Below are positions 35,219-44,771 of a stretch of 64,000 bases of DNA, in pieces; positions within the stretch are counted from its first letter, which is position 1, and the number at the start of each line of letters is the position of its first letter. A program made the position numbers and the translations under genes. The notes beneath the pieces were generated by a model. That model saw only the letters and a list, made by a program, of their open reading frames with translations, was not told where the DNA came from and did no database searches. Source of the DNA: Anastrepha obliqua (Eukaryota; Arthropoda; Insecta; Diptera; Tephritidae); the NCBI RefSeq assembly GCF_027943255.1, contig NC_072896.1:43798501-43862500 (forward strand). The letters run 5' to 3'.

Positions 35219-35344
35219 ATATGCACTCGTATTTGTTTGAAAATCGACTTTTTTTTTGGTTCTCCGTCACCTTTGGAAAATGTGTAAACAGTAAGCAAAC
35301 TTTATTCAAATATTTTCCCTCATTTTTGCATCAGTAAAATTAAA

Positions 35345-35545
35345 CAAACGCCGTAGCCGAATGGGTTGGTGCGTGACTACTATTCAGAATTCACAGAGAG
35401 AACGTCAGTTCGAATCTCGGTGAAAACACCAAAATTAAGGAAAACTATTTTTCTAATAGCGCTCACCCCTCAGCAGGCAATGGCAAAACACCGAGTGTAT
35501 TTCTGCCATGAAAAAAAGCTCCTCATAAACATATCATAAAATAAA
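35345..35545 (+). repeat. tRNA-derived SINE, 3'-truncated
   Basis: The best-preserved plus-strand head: GCCGTAGCCGAATGGGTTGG (A-box-like) at 35351..35370, then CAGTTCGAATCTCGGTGAAA (B-box-like) near 35407. The body continues through TTTTTCTAATAGCGCTCACC and GAGTGTATTTCTGCCATG to AAAGCTCCTCATAAA, then stops before the GCCGTTCGGAGTCGG block and runs into TAAAATAAAATAAAA. Confidence 0.9.
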
Positions 35546-35574
35546 ATAAAATAACTGTATAAAAAAAATTTTTT

Positions 35575-35643
35575 TCTTGTGATTCGAACCAAGGATTTTG
35601 GATCGGAAGCTCACATTGCTAGCCGCTCGGCTATCGCGCCATG
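35575..35643 (-). repeat. tRNA-like sequence, probable head of a second SINE
   Basis: On the minus strand GGCGCGATAGCCGAGCGGCT (A-box-like) is followed 40 bp later by CCTTGGTTCGAATCACAAG (B-box-like). The 3' acceptor side does not pair with GGCGCGA, so this is unlikely to be a working tRNA gene. It points toward the SINE at 35345..35545 and shares only A/T sequence with it. Confidence 0.6.
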
Positions 35644-35649
35644 CTGTCG

Positions 35650-36206
35650 GCGCTGGCCTAAAAGTTATTTAGTTCGTCGCTACGTTTATATCAAAATATA
35701 ATATAACGCTTCGTAGCCAAGAGTGTCGCTTTTTTCGTTTCACGTTTTCTCAAATCACTCCCAACGATTCTAAAGAAGTTTTCACTTCAAAAACAAAAAG
35801 TGTGAGAAATCGATAAGGGCGCATTTGGCATTTTGGGAATCTGCAAATTAACCGCTTCTGTTATGCAATTAATCAACGTCAGCTGCATTTTTGGGTTAAG
35901 GCTTTGCGTATGTAAGTAGCAGCTTTGAAAAATGAAATCTTTTGGTTTATATTACATTTTATTTGCATTATTTATTAAGTGTAAGTAAATTAGTTCGGAA
36001 ACTATTAAATAAAATAGCATTTCCTTTAGAAATGTATACGTTTGAGCCAAATCCAAAAATAGACACATAAATAATGTTTAACCACTAAATCACCAGTGCA
36101 ACAAACTACAAAAACACAAATGAAATAAACTCAAAACACGCGATCAACACCAAAAAACAATTTACAAGTAATGTGTGCAGTATGCTTTTCAAAATATGCG
36201 CAAATG

Positions 36207-36240
<34 letters not shown>

Positions 36241-37170
36241 GTGATGTCGAAATCAGCAGAAAAGCATCAATCATTTGTCAAATAAGACGTTGTGATTGAT
36301 ATGCGACCTAATGGTGGCTAATTTTTAAGTTTTTGTGCATATATATATATATGTATTTATATACATACATACATACATACATATGTACATACGAATAATA
36401 TATACTTTTCAAGCAGCGCCTATTAGCAGACGAATGAGCAAATAGAGATGAAGCGAGTTAAGCCAAAGTACAAGCATCTGTGTGTGCATGTGCGCTTAGT
36501 TTTTTCCAAACTGTGCTAAGTGGCGGCTTAGCGAAGCTTAACATGTCAGTATGCCGCCTGAAATATGGACAAAACTAATGTCTATTAAGCGGCAAAATAT
36601 TTCCACAGCTAGAGCAACAACAATAACAAGTGAAATCAAAGAGAGGCAAAAACAACACCGCTTGTTTATATGGATGTGATCGTACACACACTCACACACA
36701 CCAATACTTACATAATTTTTTTACAAAATGTGATTAGCAAACAAAATGACTGATGGACGTTGTGTCAAAAGGCCGAGTGTTTGATTTCGCCATTTGTTAG
36801 CAACCGTTTGACAAGCCACAGATGATTGACGGACATCCGAGCGAGCGAATGAACAGACAAACGTACCCGGTTGTAAATATGGATTAGCGCTTATGAACGG
36901 TGAATGGTTGAGGATATGAATGAGCTGTTTGACAGGTTAACAGAAAAAATATATGGCATAGCCCGCAACTTTACTGTCGTTACTGGCGCATGGTACGTCC
37001 GATTGGTCTCAAAGGGGATTCAAATAAAAAGGGAAAATAATGAATATGGGCCAAAATTCCAGTACATTCGGCGCTTACCGTAGTAAGATAAATGCTACAA
37101 AAAGTATACATAGATAACTAAAAGTATTTGAAAATATCACTTAACGCATGGCGTGAAAAGTCCTGGGCCT
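35650..37170. other. non-coding interior of the composite, with GT and TACA microsatellites
   Basis: TATATATGTGTGTGTGTGTG at 36209..36240 (extended GT run) and a CATA/TACA run at 36338..36382. Otherwise it resembles ordinary fly intergenic DNA, so the region between the inverted arms may be host sequence, not transposon. Confidence 0.5.
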
Positions 37171-37179
37171 AACAAAGAA

Positions 37180-38182
37180 AACACGTTTTGACGTGATAAC
37201 GTCTTATAATTCGATTTAGCCGGCTGCACGCACGAACAAATGTGTCGCTACCTTGCTAATTAGTGTTACCTTGCTCATTTCTCGTTACCTTGCTCATTTG
37301 TCGTTACCTTGCTCATTGCCGTTACCTTGAATGAACTGCAAGCGAAAGCGCGGAACGAACAAAGCAAACGAACGGCAACGTTCGACATCTTGCTCTCTCC
37401 TACTTAAGTGAGCGTATATATGTATGTATATGCGCATATGTACATATATAAATTCACGTACTTGTATTTGCATATGCCTTCTTATTGATTATTATTAATT
37501 TGATTTACTTGAAGAATTTAAAATAAAACCAAGTTTGTTAATAATACCTGTTGTTTTAATGTTATTATTATTAATTTTTTTATTATATATGAAGGAAAAA
37601 ATGTATGGTAATATTTACCATATACCTTATAAGATATGTTGTATACTAATATATGTATATAAACATGCATATACATATACAATTTCGCGCAATTTTCAAA
37701 AAGAACAAATCTATATGTATACATATCAAATATACGAATCTATTCCGTACGCAAGCAAATGTAAGCTAATGTGCTTGAACTGCAAGCGAGAGCGCGGAAC
37801 GAACGACAAAGAGCACAATCGGCCCCCGCGTTCGGCAACGTTCGACATCTGGCTCTGTCCTACTTGAGTGAGCATATATATCTATGTATATGCGCATATG
37901 TAGGTATATAAATTCACATACTTGTATTTGCATATGCCTTCTTCCTGTGTGCATGGTAATGAACCATTTCTCTGCTGAGAATAGAACGTTTGTGTAAATG
38001 TAACTTGATCAATTCCATTGCGATTTCATTTACCTCCTCCTCTATATCCATACAATATATCTATCAAACAAATAAAATTAAAATTTTGTTTTGAAAATTG
38101 CAACCATTCCATCAATATTTTCTTATGACGTTGTCACGTTAAACTATCGTCAGTAAACCGACTTTACAGACAACCTCTTTTT
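37180..38182. repeat. right inverted arm of composite element
   Basis: The part 37880..38182 is the inverse of the left arm (33774..34225) without its endonuclease segment; the deletion joins ACAAACG to TTCTATTCTC. Further left, two related direct copies lie at 37330..37485 and 37765..37945, sharing GAACTGCAAGCGAGAGCGCG, GGCAACGTTCGACATC and TTGTATTTGCATATGCCTTC. A tandem of 18-19 bp (GTTACCTTGCTCATT core, about four and a half units) lies at 37247..37330. The inner edge, near 37187, reads GACGTGATAACGTCTTATAA. Confidence 0.8.
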
Positions 38183-38189
38183 TTTTGTT

Positions 38190-38880
38190 CTAAATTAGCT
38201 TTATTCATCAACGTAATTTCCAGCAAAAACAACGCGTTGCTCTAACATTTAAACACCGCTTTTGTAGAACGATTTATATTTTGCCTCAAAAAGATCTCAG
38301 TTTCAGCGATAACCTCTTCATTCGAGTGAAATTTCTTACTTTCGAGCATTTTCTTTAAAGTCTGCGAACAACCAGTAGTCGGAGCCAAATTTGGCAAATA
38401 CGGTCGAAGTGGGGGCAATTCGAAGTTCAATTGACGTAGTTTTGCCATTGTTTTAATTGACTTGTGACACGGTGCGTTGTCTTGATGAAACAAAACAGTG
38501 AGCAAACGCGGCACCCACTTTGAACAGCCCCCACTCTCATAGTCAAGTGCTCATGCAATATGAAGCCAACTCGTTCTTTTGATATCTTTACGATGTCAGC
38601 GAACTCACGCAACTCTACTTTTGGATCATTCAAACCGATTTTGTGGAGTTTTTTGATGTTTTCTGGCGTTACCAACTCGTTCGGACGTCCACTGCGTTGT
38701 GCATCATCGGTGATCGGTGTCTCTACGACCACGTTGGAAGCCAGCAAACCATCGTTTTATTGTTGTTTTCGATGGAGCGGAGTCCTCATAACACTTTTCA
38801 AGCCATTGCTTCGCTTGAACGGTATGTTTTCCCATGAAGAAGTAGAGCAAAATTAAAACATGATTTTTTTTTATTCATCG
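38190..38880 (-). mobile_element. irritans-type mariner, internally deleted
   Basis: Minus strand, beginning near 38865: YFFMGKHTVQAKQWLEKCYE and SAPSKTTIKRWFAGFQRGR, then after a shift TDDAQRSGRPNELVTPENIK, VKISKERVGFILHEHLTMR and KWVPRLLT. A large deletion then joins LFHQDNAPCHKSIKTMAKLR (second Asp) and the C-terminus with ESKKFHSNEEVIAETEIFL. The first Asp (DE.W) is deleted and the third-Asp SPDLAPSD is degraded to LPNLAPTT. The wording is that of the irritans (Himar-like) subfamily. TIRs not clearly found; the left end abuts the inverted arm at 38182. Confidence 0.85.
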
Positions 38881-39820
38881 TTTTGAAAATAACTGAAGAA
38901 GCGTCACTCTTAGCACAATAACTCACGAACTAATGAATAGAATAGCATGCATTTTTAACAGCTGTCTTCTTAAGGTTAGTACTAACTGAAAAAGAGGTGA
39001 ATGCAATAAAACTAGTGTCATCTATGTGTCAGGCCCGGGATTTTTCAGCCCATGTGTTAAAGTGAACCCTCGATTAACGTAAGCCCTACGATTCGTTATC
39101 GTGATAAAACGCAAAATTCAATGTAAAAAAAAGTTAGTGAGTCACTGAAAAAAAACCTTTGTTGAGAAAATTGGCCATACAGAAATGCTCCATGGATGTA
39201 ACGAAGAAATGTTGATCATGAAAACGTTCGAAATGTGCTGACGGTTGGAGTCTTATGTGCAGAAACCTCTATATAACAAAGTGTAGAGCGTTGAGTGCAC
39301 ATTGTCAGTCTTGTTTTAATTGTCGGCAAATGAGTAAGTCAGTGATGCGCAAGCCGATTTGCGTACTCAAAAAAATTTCTATAATTGAAAACAAAAAATC
39401 AAAACTGCATATTGTTGATCTGGAAAGAAAAATTAAAATCAAACAAGAAAAAACTATCCTTTTAAAATTTAATATTTTTAAATATTTTCATGGATTTTAC
39501 ATTTTTCATTACAAGGAGATTTGATATTCTAGAAATACAATGAAGCTATAGATATAGCGAAGCATTTGTCGAACTTCTGCAACTTCGTTATATCGAAGTT
39601 TCACTGCACTTACATTCTCTTAACGGGTAAAACACCATACTCATGAAGGACTTTGTATGGTAATATAATAATCGTAAAATAAATTTTGGGTATTGGTTGT
39701 AGATTCATTTCCGACTTCACGGACTTGAATTTAGAATATTGGTTATCCCTGCCAGCCTTTGAGAGTATTGGTGTTATGAAGTAAACATGTTCATAAAAAA
39801 CCCTGGCTGATCCAAAGCGA
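38881..39820. other. non-coding DNA
   Basis: Probably includes the untranslated 5' end of the irritans-type mariner up to about 39060. The rest has no recognised feature. Confidence 0.45.
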
Positions 39821-39859
39821 AAGGGGAAGGGGCGCACTCATATATTATACTTAGTCTTG

Positions 39860-40438
39860 CCATAAATTCTATGGCAAATTTTACAATGCATGTGGAGAGA
39901 AAAAAGTCGCAGAAAAAAAGTTCCGTTATTTTTGCTTTTGGTCGTGTGCATTATCTACTCATAAATTATACTCAGTTTCGTGGCAAAATTCTCTTGTTAG
40001 AAAAGCAGTGGGGAGGTAAGGAAAATCGCATTGCTGTGATTGCATCACTTAAGTGTGGTAAAAAGAAAAGAGAGAATTACGAATTGCTGAAAAAACTTTC
40101 GAGAATGTTTGTTTACCGCACGACCAACCGTTTTTCCCAAACGCTTGAAGTGACAGACAGAAAAGGAAGTGGTCGTCCTCGCGTGGTTCGAACCAGTGCA
40201 GCCATAAAAACCGTTCGAGAAAGAATTCGCGGAAATCTCCTTAGAAAGAAGATCATCATGTCCACCGAAATGAATGTGCCGACTAGATCCTTGCCAAGAC
40301 TAATTACAGATGGTCTCCACATGAAAGTCTTCCATTGCTCAACTGGTCACCTCTAGTCTTTTAATAACGCGCTTGAAGAAAATTAGACTCGATAGATTCA
40401 AACGCCTTTTTCGGTCCACCAATGACCATGAAAATATA
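39860..40438 (+). mobile_element. DD37D (maT-like) transposon, first half
   Basis: The plus-strand frame 39871..40356 covers the DNA-binding half: IASLKCGKKKRENYELLKKL, FSQTLEVTDRKGSGRPRVVR, IKTVRERIRGNLLRKKIIMS and NVPTRSLPRLITDGLHMKVF. It runs on to NDHENI at 40435, where a Harbinger element is inserted. The second half resumes at 42674 with the catalytic domain. 161 codons are open, so this half is only lightly damaged. Confidence 0.85.
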
Positions 40439-40619
40439 GGTCCTATTATGAGTTGCATTCGATCTTCGATATTCGTTGGTTGTCGAAGATCGAAAATCGA
40501 ATGTCAATTTGGTATTATGAGCGGTGCAGCCCTGACGAAATTTTCGTTGAATACCGAATTTAGAGTCGAATGCAGTTTTGCTTTCGACTGTGTTGCGTAT
40601 TGTGGGTAAACTTGTTAAA

Positions 40620-41557
40620 ATGTAAGTTGTTTGCGATTATTTATGGTTTTATAGTAACCAAATAATAAATATATACTAATTTTGTTAATTTTATGCAGGT
40701 CGAAAGTCGTGAGTACCAAACAGCAACTAGAAAAACTAGTTGTATTAATGGAAGAGAATCCACAATTTGTAAAAGGGATTTGCAGCAAAGTACATGCAGC
40801 AAAAAAATGGGAAGAATTCACAACGGAGCTGAATTGCTTGGGACCACCAATTAGAACGGCAGCAAAATGGATTAAGGTTAATAATGTTTTTTTTTTTTTG
40901 TGTGATGTTTATATAAGTACATTTTTCCCTTGGCAGTATGGGCTGACATGAAGTCAAAAGCGAAAAAAAAAAATGTCGCAAAACAAAGCTGAGCTCCGAG
41001 CAACAGGTGGGGGCCCTAACAAACTTCAGGGACTTTCAAATACTGAAGAAAGCATAATCGGTTTGCTGCAATTTGATGTCTGCATAAATCCGCCTGGGGT
41101 GGAATTTGCCCTGGATACAACTACCAGTGACCAGTTCACAGTTTTGTCCGCGTCAAATCCCAGCCCAGAGCTTCTGGTCCAAAACTATGAGGAAAGTGAA
41201 GCCAATTTAAATTTAAATGTTCACGAGGAGCCAGCAGGAAAAACCAGAACAAACAAAAAGTCTCAAAAAGCAGAGAGATTGAGGTTACTGGAGTTGCAGA
41301 CTGATGGCCAAAAACAATTTTATGAACAAATGATATCTACATTGCACAAAATCAAGCAAAGTGCTGCAGAAACAGCGAAATACTCAAAAAAAAATTACGA
41401 GTTAAAAAAAAACGCAACCGACGAACTCTTGCAACTAAAACGGGAGAAATTGCGCGTTTACAAAGAAGAAGTTCTGAGGAAGCAACAAGACCGCAGATCA
41501 AAACTACAATTAAAAGTAGCGATTTTAAAGATCAAAAAGAAATTGCTATCGAAATAA
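40620..41557 (+). pseudogene. Harbinger Myb/SANT-like DNA-binding protein gene
   Basis: Harbinger elements encode a Myb-like partner needed for transposase import and binding. Proposed exons are 40620..40621, 40699..40876 and 40937..41557. The start codon is split: AT before a GTAAGT donor at 40622, G after the acceptor at 40698, giving MSKVVSTKQQLEKLVVLM. The first half is the trihelix/Myb-like domain (NPQFVKGI, KKWEEFTTELN, TAAKWIK, then WADMKSKAKKK after the second intron). ELRATGGGPNK follows, as in zeste-like Myb proteins. The end is a long basic coiled coil (41240..41557). Two one-base faults, at the 40876/40937 splice and in an 11-A run at 40962..40972, break the frame. The 41-kb frame (194 codons) is otherwise open. 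Confidence 0.8.
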
Positions 41558-41833
41558 TTTTTATACTTAGTGTTAAGGAAACTGAAGTGATATTTTTTGT
41601 TTTATATTAGTATAAGGAAAAGACTGTATATATTTAAAGTAGGTTAAACAAATGAATTAATGTTTTTTATTAAAGAAATGAGATTGATTTTGAACTAAAT
41701 AGCAAATTGAAATACGTAGAACTGAAATACATATTTTTTTCGAATAACGAATAACTGAATAAAGAAAATTTATAACAAAAATAAAACAGAAACTGTGGCA
41801 TAAAGGTTTCTATTTAATACTTTTTAGATTTTT

Positions 41834-42420
41834 TTATAATATTCTAAGAATTTCATTTCTTATGTTTTCTGCTTCTCCGTTATTTGACTCCACTTCAATA
41901 TCTTCAGCATCATCGTTGGGTATTTGCTATAAAAATGTGCTTTTCTTTGTTGCAGATCAGCCTCTGTGCTACTAAATTTTACCCATCTTTAGCAAATATA
42001 ATTTTCCAGGACATCTATTATTTCTGATAGCACAACAGACACAGTGGGTTGAGCAAGTCCTATCATACCTTCATTACCAATACTCATTTGGTACGATCCC
42101 TGAGCACAAAATCGCAGAACTGTGGCTAGCTTTAAAATATTAGGAATCGATTTGGCTCGGGTGCACTGCTGCAACTGGTTTTCTGTAGTGGACAGTAGGT
42201 TCACAAACGCCTCTTTAGATAATCTAAAGTTCTTTAAAAATCTGTAAGGAAATTTCTATAATATTAAGTACGTCAACACATTTTGAAAATTCTGAACTTA
42301 CTCAGTGGAAGCCATTTCTAGGGGGTTGGAGGCGTCCCTCAACTGTTTTCTCCTTCTAGCTAGTTCCACTAATCTTTCATCGTCCGATGAATCGTCGCAC
42401 CACAACTCCGTTGTACTCAT
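41834..42420 (-). pseudogene. HARBI1-type transposase with catalytic core deleted
   Basis: Exon 1 runs from ATG at 42420 to 42302 (MSTTELWCDDSSDDERLVEL, acidic N-terminus). A 60-bp GTAAGT..AG intron follows, and exon 2 starts at 42241, joining in frame as ..STE|FLKNFRLSKEAFVNLL. HTH-like sequence follows: NILKLATVLRFCAQGSYQMS and GLAQPTVSVVLSEIIDVLEN. After a TAA where one Cys-adjacent codon should be, RWVKFSSTEADLQQRKAHFY leads straight to an acidic C-terminus ending EILRIL. Everything between KAHFYSKYP and the tail, including all DDE residues, is missing. The clean splice sites and tail show a recent internal deletion. Confidence 0.85.
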
Positions 42421-42673
42421 TTTCACATAAATTACTTTTTTTAACTTTTAAAAATAATGTTAGCAAAGAATTTTAACACAATCGGGTTTTCTTTTATTTT
42501 GATTTGCTGTATCAGCTGAGAAAAAATTATCTATTGTAAATGCGTCGAGCGATCGAAATTCACAATAGTCCTATTCTTCAACGAATGAGCACCATAATAC
42601 CAAATGAAAATTCGTTCGATCAGCACTTTCGACTACAGTCGAAGATCGAATGTTGCTCATAATAGGGGCCATA

Positions 42674-43240
42674 ATATTATTTTCACCGATGAGAAAATTT
42701 TCACTGTTGAAGAGGTTTTTAATAGGCAAAAACGACAAAATCTATGCTAAATCTGCTAAAAACGAAAAAATTGTTGTTCCAAGGGTTCAGCGTGGCCACC
42801 ATCCAGCCTCCGTAATAGTTTGGTGGGGAGTATCTTGTAAAGGCGTTACCATCTCTTAATTCATGCGAAAAAGAGTTTAAGGCCGGGGTGAAAGTGTACC
42901 AGGAGGTGGTCTTAGAGACGTGGTGAAGCAGTTGAGTAGCACTTTCTTCAATGGAGAGCGTTGGATCTTCCAGCAAGATTTCGCTTCAGCCCATAAAGCA
43001 AAAACCATCCAGCAGTGGCTAAAAACAATATTCCTGGGGTCATAGCCGCAGAAGATTGACCGTCTGGAAGTACAGATCTGAATCGGTTGGACTACAGTTT
43101 GTGGCCAGAATTGGGAAACATGGTCTGTCGAACGGCTCACAGAAAGTTCGAGAGCCTCAAACAGTTTTCGGTTCGAGCAGTGACGTCAATATCCATGGAA
43201 ACCGTGCGTGCTGCAATAGCTGAAGGTCTAATCGTTTGAA
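42674..43240 (+). mobile_element. DD37D (maT-like) transposon, second half
   Basis: Resumes the protein broken at 40438: IIFTDEKIFTVEEVFNRQND (first Asp), VQRGHHPASVIVWWGVS, then after shifts FNGERWIFQQDFASAHKAKT (second Asp), and AAEDWPSGSTDLN.LDYSLW (third Asp). I count 37 residues between the last two Asp. The C-terminal SMETVRAAIAEGLIV lies near 43195..43240. Frames break at about 42858 and 43040. TIRs not identified with confidence. Confidence 0.85.
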
Positions 43241-43581
43241 CCAATGCATTATTATGATTATTATTATTATATCTTATATACATTCTTATTATATACAATA
43301 TAAATTACTTTTTATATGTCTTAATGTTTTTTTAACAAATAAAAATATTTCTCAACTTAAAAACGTACTAAAAAGTCATTTATCACGCCAAAAGTTCTTA
43401 TGACCGCTCTTCCTACGCGGCGGGACCACTGTGCAATGGGGATCGTTTCGAATGAAATTTTAAAATTTTATTCTTTAATATTTACATGATTAAATAAAAC
43501 TAAAAGTATTCTAATCTTACATCTATAACAGGACTTAACATGTAACAGAACTTATGGCATATAAGTATATAAACATATGTA

Positions 43582-44109
43582 CAGGGTGGGCCAAATAAGA
43601 CCTACTAATGACTAAAGACTACTGCCTAGCAGTATGCGCAGTTGCTCCATCTTGTTGAAAGCACAAATTAGGATACTGCTCCGCCATTGGCCGCAACAAG
43701 TTTTTAATCAATGTTCTGTAAGAAGTTCCTGAAATCGATTCCGGTGTTTCATCCTCATTTTCGAAGAAATATGGACCGATAACTCTAGTGGCCATAACAC
43801 CGCACCAAACAGTACATTTAGATGGTTGCAACTGGTGTTGGTGTGTTGCCCTTGGATTTTCAGAGCCCCACAATCTACAGTTTTGTTTGTTGACATAACC
43901 ATTTAAATGGAAATGCGCTTCATCCGACATCAAAATATTATTTAAAAAATCAATTTGTGTGGCTAATTGTGTAAGAATAGAAAACTCGGGTTCCATAATA
44001 AATTTCCAACAATTCAATTATAACCTACAAAAAGACCAAAATAATTATGTCAAAAAATAAAAAAAGTTATTTGTGCTTAACAGTAGTAGGTCTTATTTGG
44101 CCCACCCTG
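43582..44109 (-). mobile_element. DD41D mariner deletion derivative with perfect TIRs (528 bp)
   Basis: TIR CAGGGTGGGCCAAATAAGAC, about 26 bp and identical at both ends, with TA duplicates at 43580..43581 and 44110..44111. Identical ends suggest a fairly recent insertion. It contains one minus-strand open frame with the middle of a transposase and nothing else. The TIR differs from those at 18916 and 20618, so this is a separate subfamily. Confidence 0.92.
43619..44017 (-). pseudogene. truncated DD41D mariner transposase (middle only)
   Basis: 132 codons open. It covers NNILMSDEAHFHLNGYVNKQ (first Asp), LWGSENPRATHQHQLQPSKC, TVWCGVMATRVIGPYFFEN and CFQQDGATAHTARQ (second Asp), then stops. 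HTH domains and the third-Asp region are deleted. It cannot be active. It may survive only because the frame has had little time to decay. Confidence 0.85.
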
Positions 44110-44116
44110 TATTAGT

Positions 44117-44400
44117 TTAGGGAAAAATTAGTTCATTATTTTTGTCGGTCATCTTCGACTTTTTCAGTGATTTTACCAACATTTTCGGTATTGTCTTTAA
44201 CATCAAAAATTCCTTAACGGAATCGACCAAACCAAAATTGCACGTAATTAGCTGCTACAGTATCGACACCATTAGCCCCATTCAAAATTTTAGCGGCCTG
44301 ACTTGCATTTTCGCCTTTATCAAAAAAATGTAAAATGTACTGGACTTTCTCCTTATTGACTTTCATTGTTAACACCCTGTGACTCACAACTGAATGGAAC
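44117..44400 (-). mobile_element. mariner N-terminal fragment
   Basis: Minus-strand frame 44214..44402 has MKVNKEKVQYILHFFDKGEN, ASQAAKILNGANGVDTVAAN and VQFWFGRFR, the paired HTH of a mariner, with degraded NTENVGKI-like sequence following to 44150. It resembles the HTH of the element at 8190..9432 (same GxNASxAA pattern) but differs at many positions. It starts 6 bp beyond the TA of the DD41D derivative. Confidence 0.8.
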
Positions 44401-44549
44401 AAAGAAAAAACAGTAAACGAATTTTTTTAGTGTCAAATGTCACCTTGACGACGAACATACATTTTAAATTGTTTGATCGATAGTTAACGAGATATTGATC
44501 GCTGCAGCCATCTACCGAGAATATAAAGGATTTAATTTTTCCAAAGAGG

Positions 44550-44771
44550 GGCGCAAAATTAATCACTTTGTCAGAAGGTTTATAATTTTTTCAAATGGGG
44601 TCACACGTCAATCACAGTTGACACTTGTGAACCAGACAGCTGTAGTATAGAAACAGACAAGCAATGGAGCGCGCAAAAGTCAATCTAAAGATTTTCATAA
44701 CTCAAAATCATTTTTTTCATTTACTAAAAAAAGGTATTCTCAAAAAAAATTGGATTAATTTTTCGCCACCT
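44550..44771. mobile_element. TIR-like pair, probable mariner derivative
   Basis: AGGGGCGCAAAATTAATCAC at about 44546..44565 and the near inverse GGATTAATTTTTCGCCACCT ending near 44768 match the TIRs of 29642..30097. The interval is AT-rich without coding sequence. Possibly the 5' part of the neighbouring mariner fragment; ends and target duplication uncertain. Confidence 0.5.

Larger units (their letters stand above)
40439..42670. mobile_element. PIF/Harbinger element, non-autonomous, 2232 bp
   Basis: TIRs: GGTCCTATTATGAG at the left and its close inverse CTCATAATAGGGGCC at the right, extending about 32 bp into CATTCGATCTTCGA. Each end also has a sub-terminal inverted repeat of the CGATCTTCGA motif. 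The flanks carry a 3-bp repeat ATA (40436..40438, 42671..42673), the Harbinger duplication length. It carries two divergent-family genes in convergent orientation: a Myb/SANT-like gene on plus and a core-deleted HARBI1-type transposase on minus. Inserted into a DD37D transposon. Confidence 0.9.

Noticed and set aside
35575..35643. Functional tRNA gene
   Set aside because: A and B box-like sequences are present but the acceptor stem does not pair and the T stem is poor.
36209..36240. GT microsatellite as a regulatory Z-DNA element
   Set aside because: Ordinary fly microsatellite; nothing in the sequence links it to a gene.
33774..38182. LTR retrotransposon flanked by long repeats
   Set aside because: The arms are inverted, not direct, and there is no primer-binding site, gag, protease or integrase between them.
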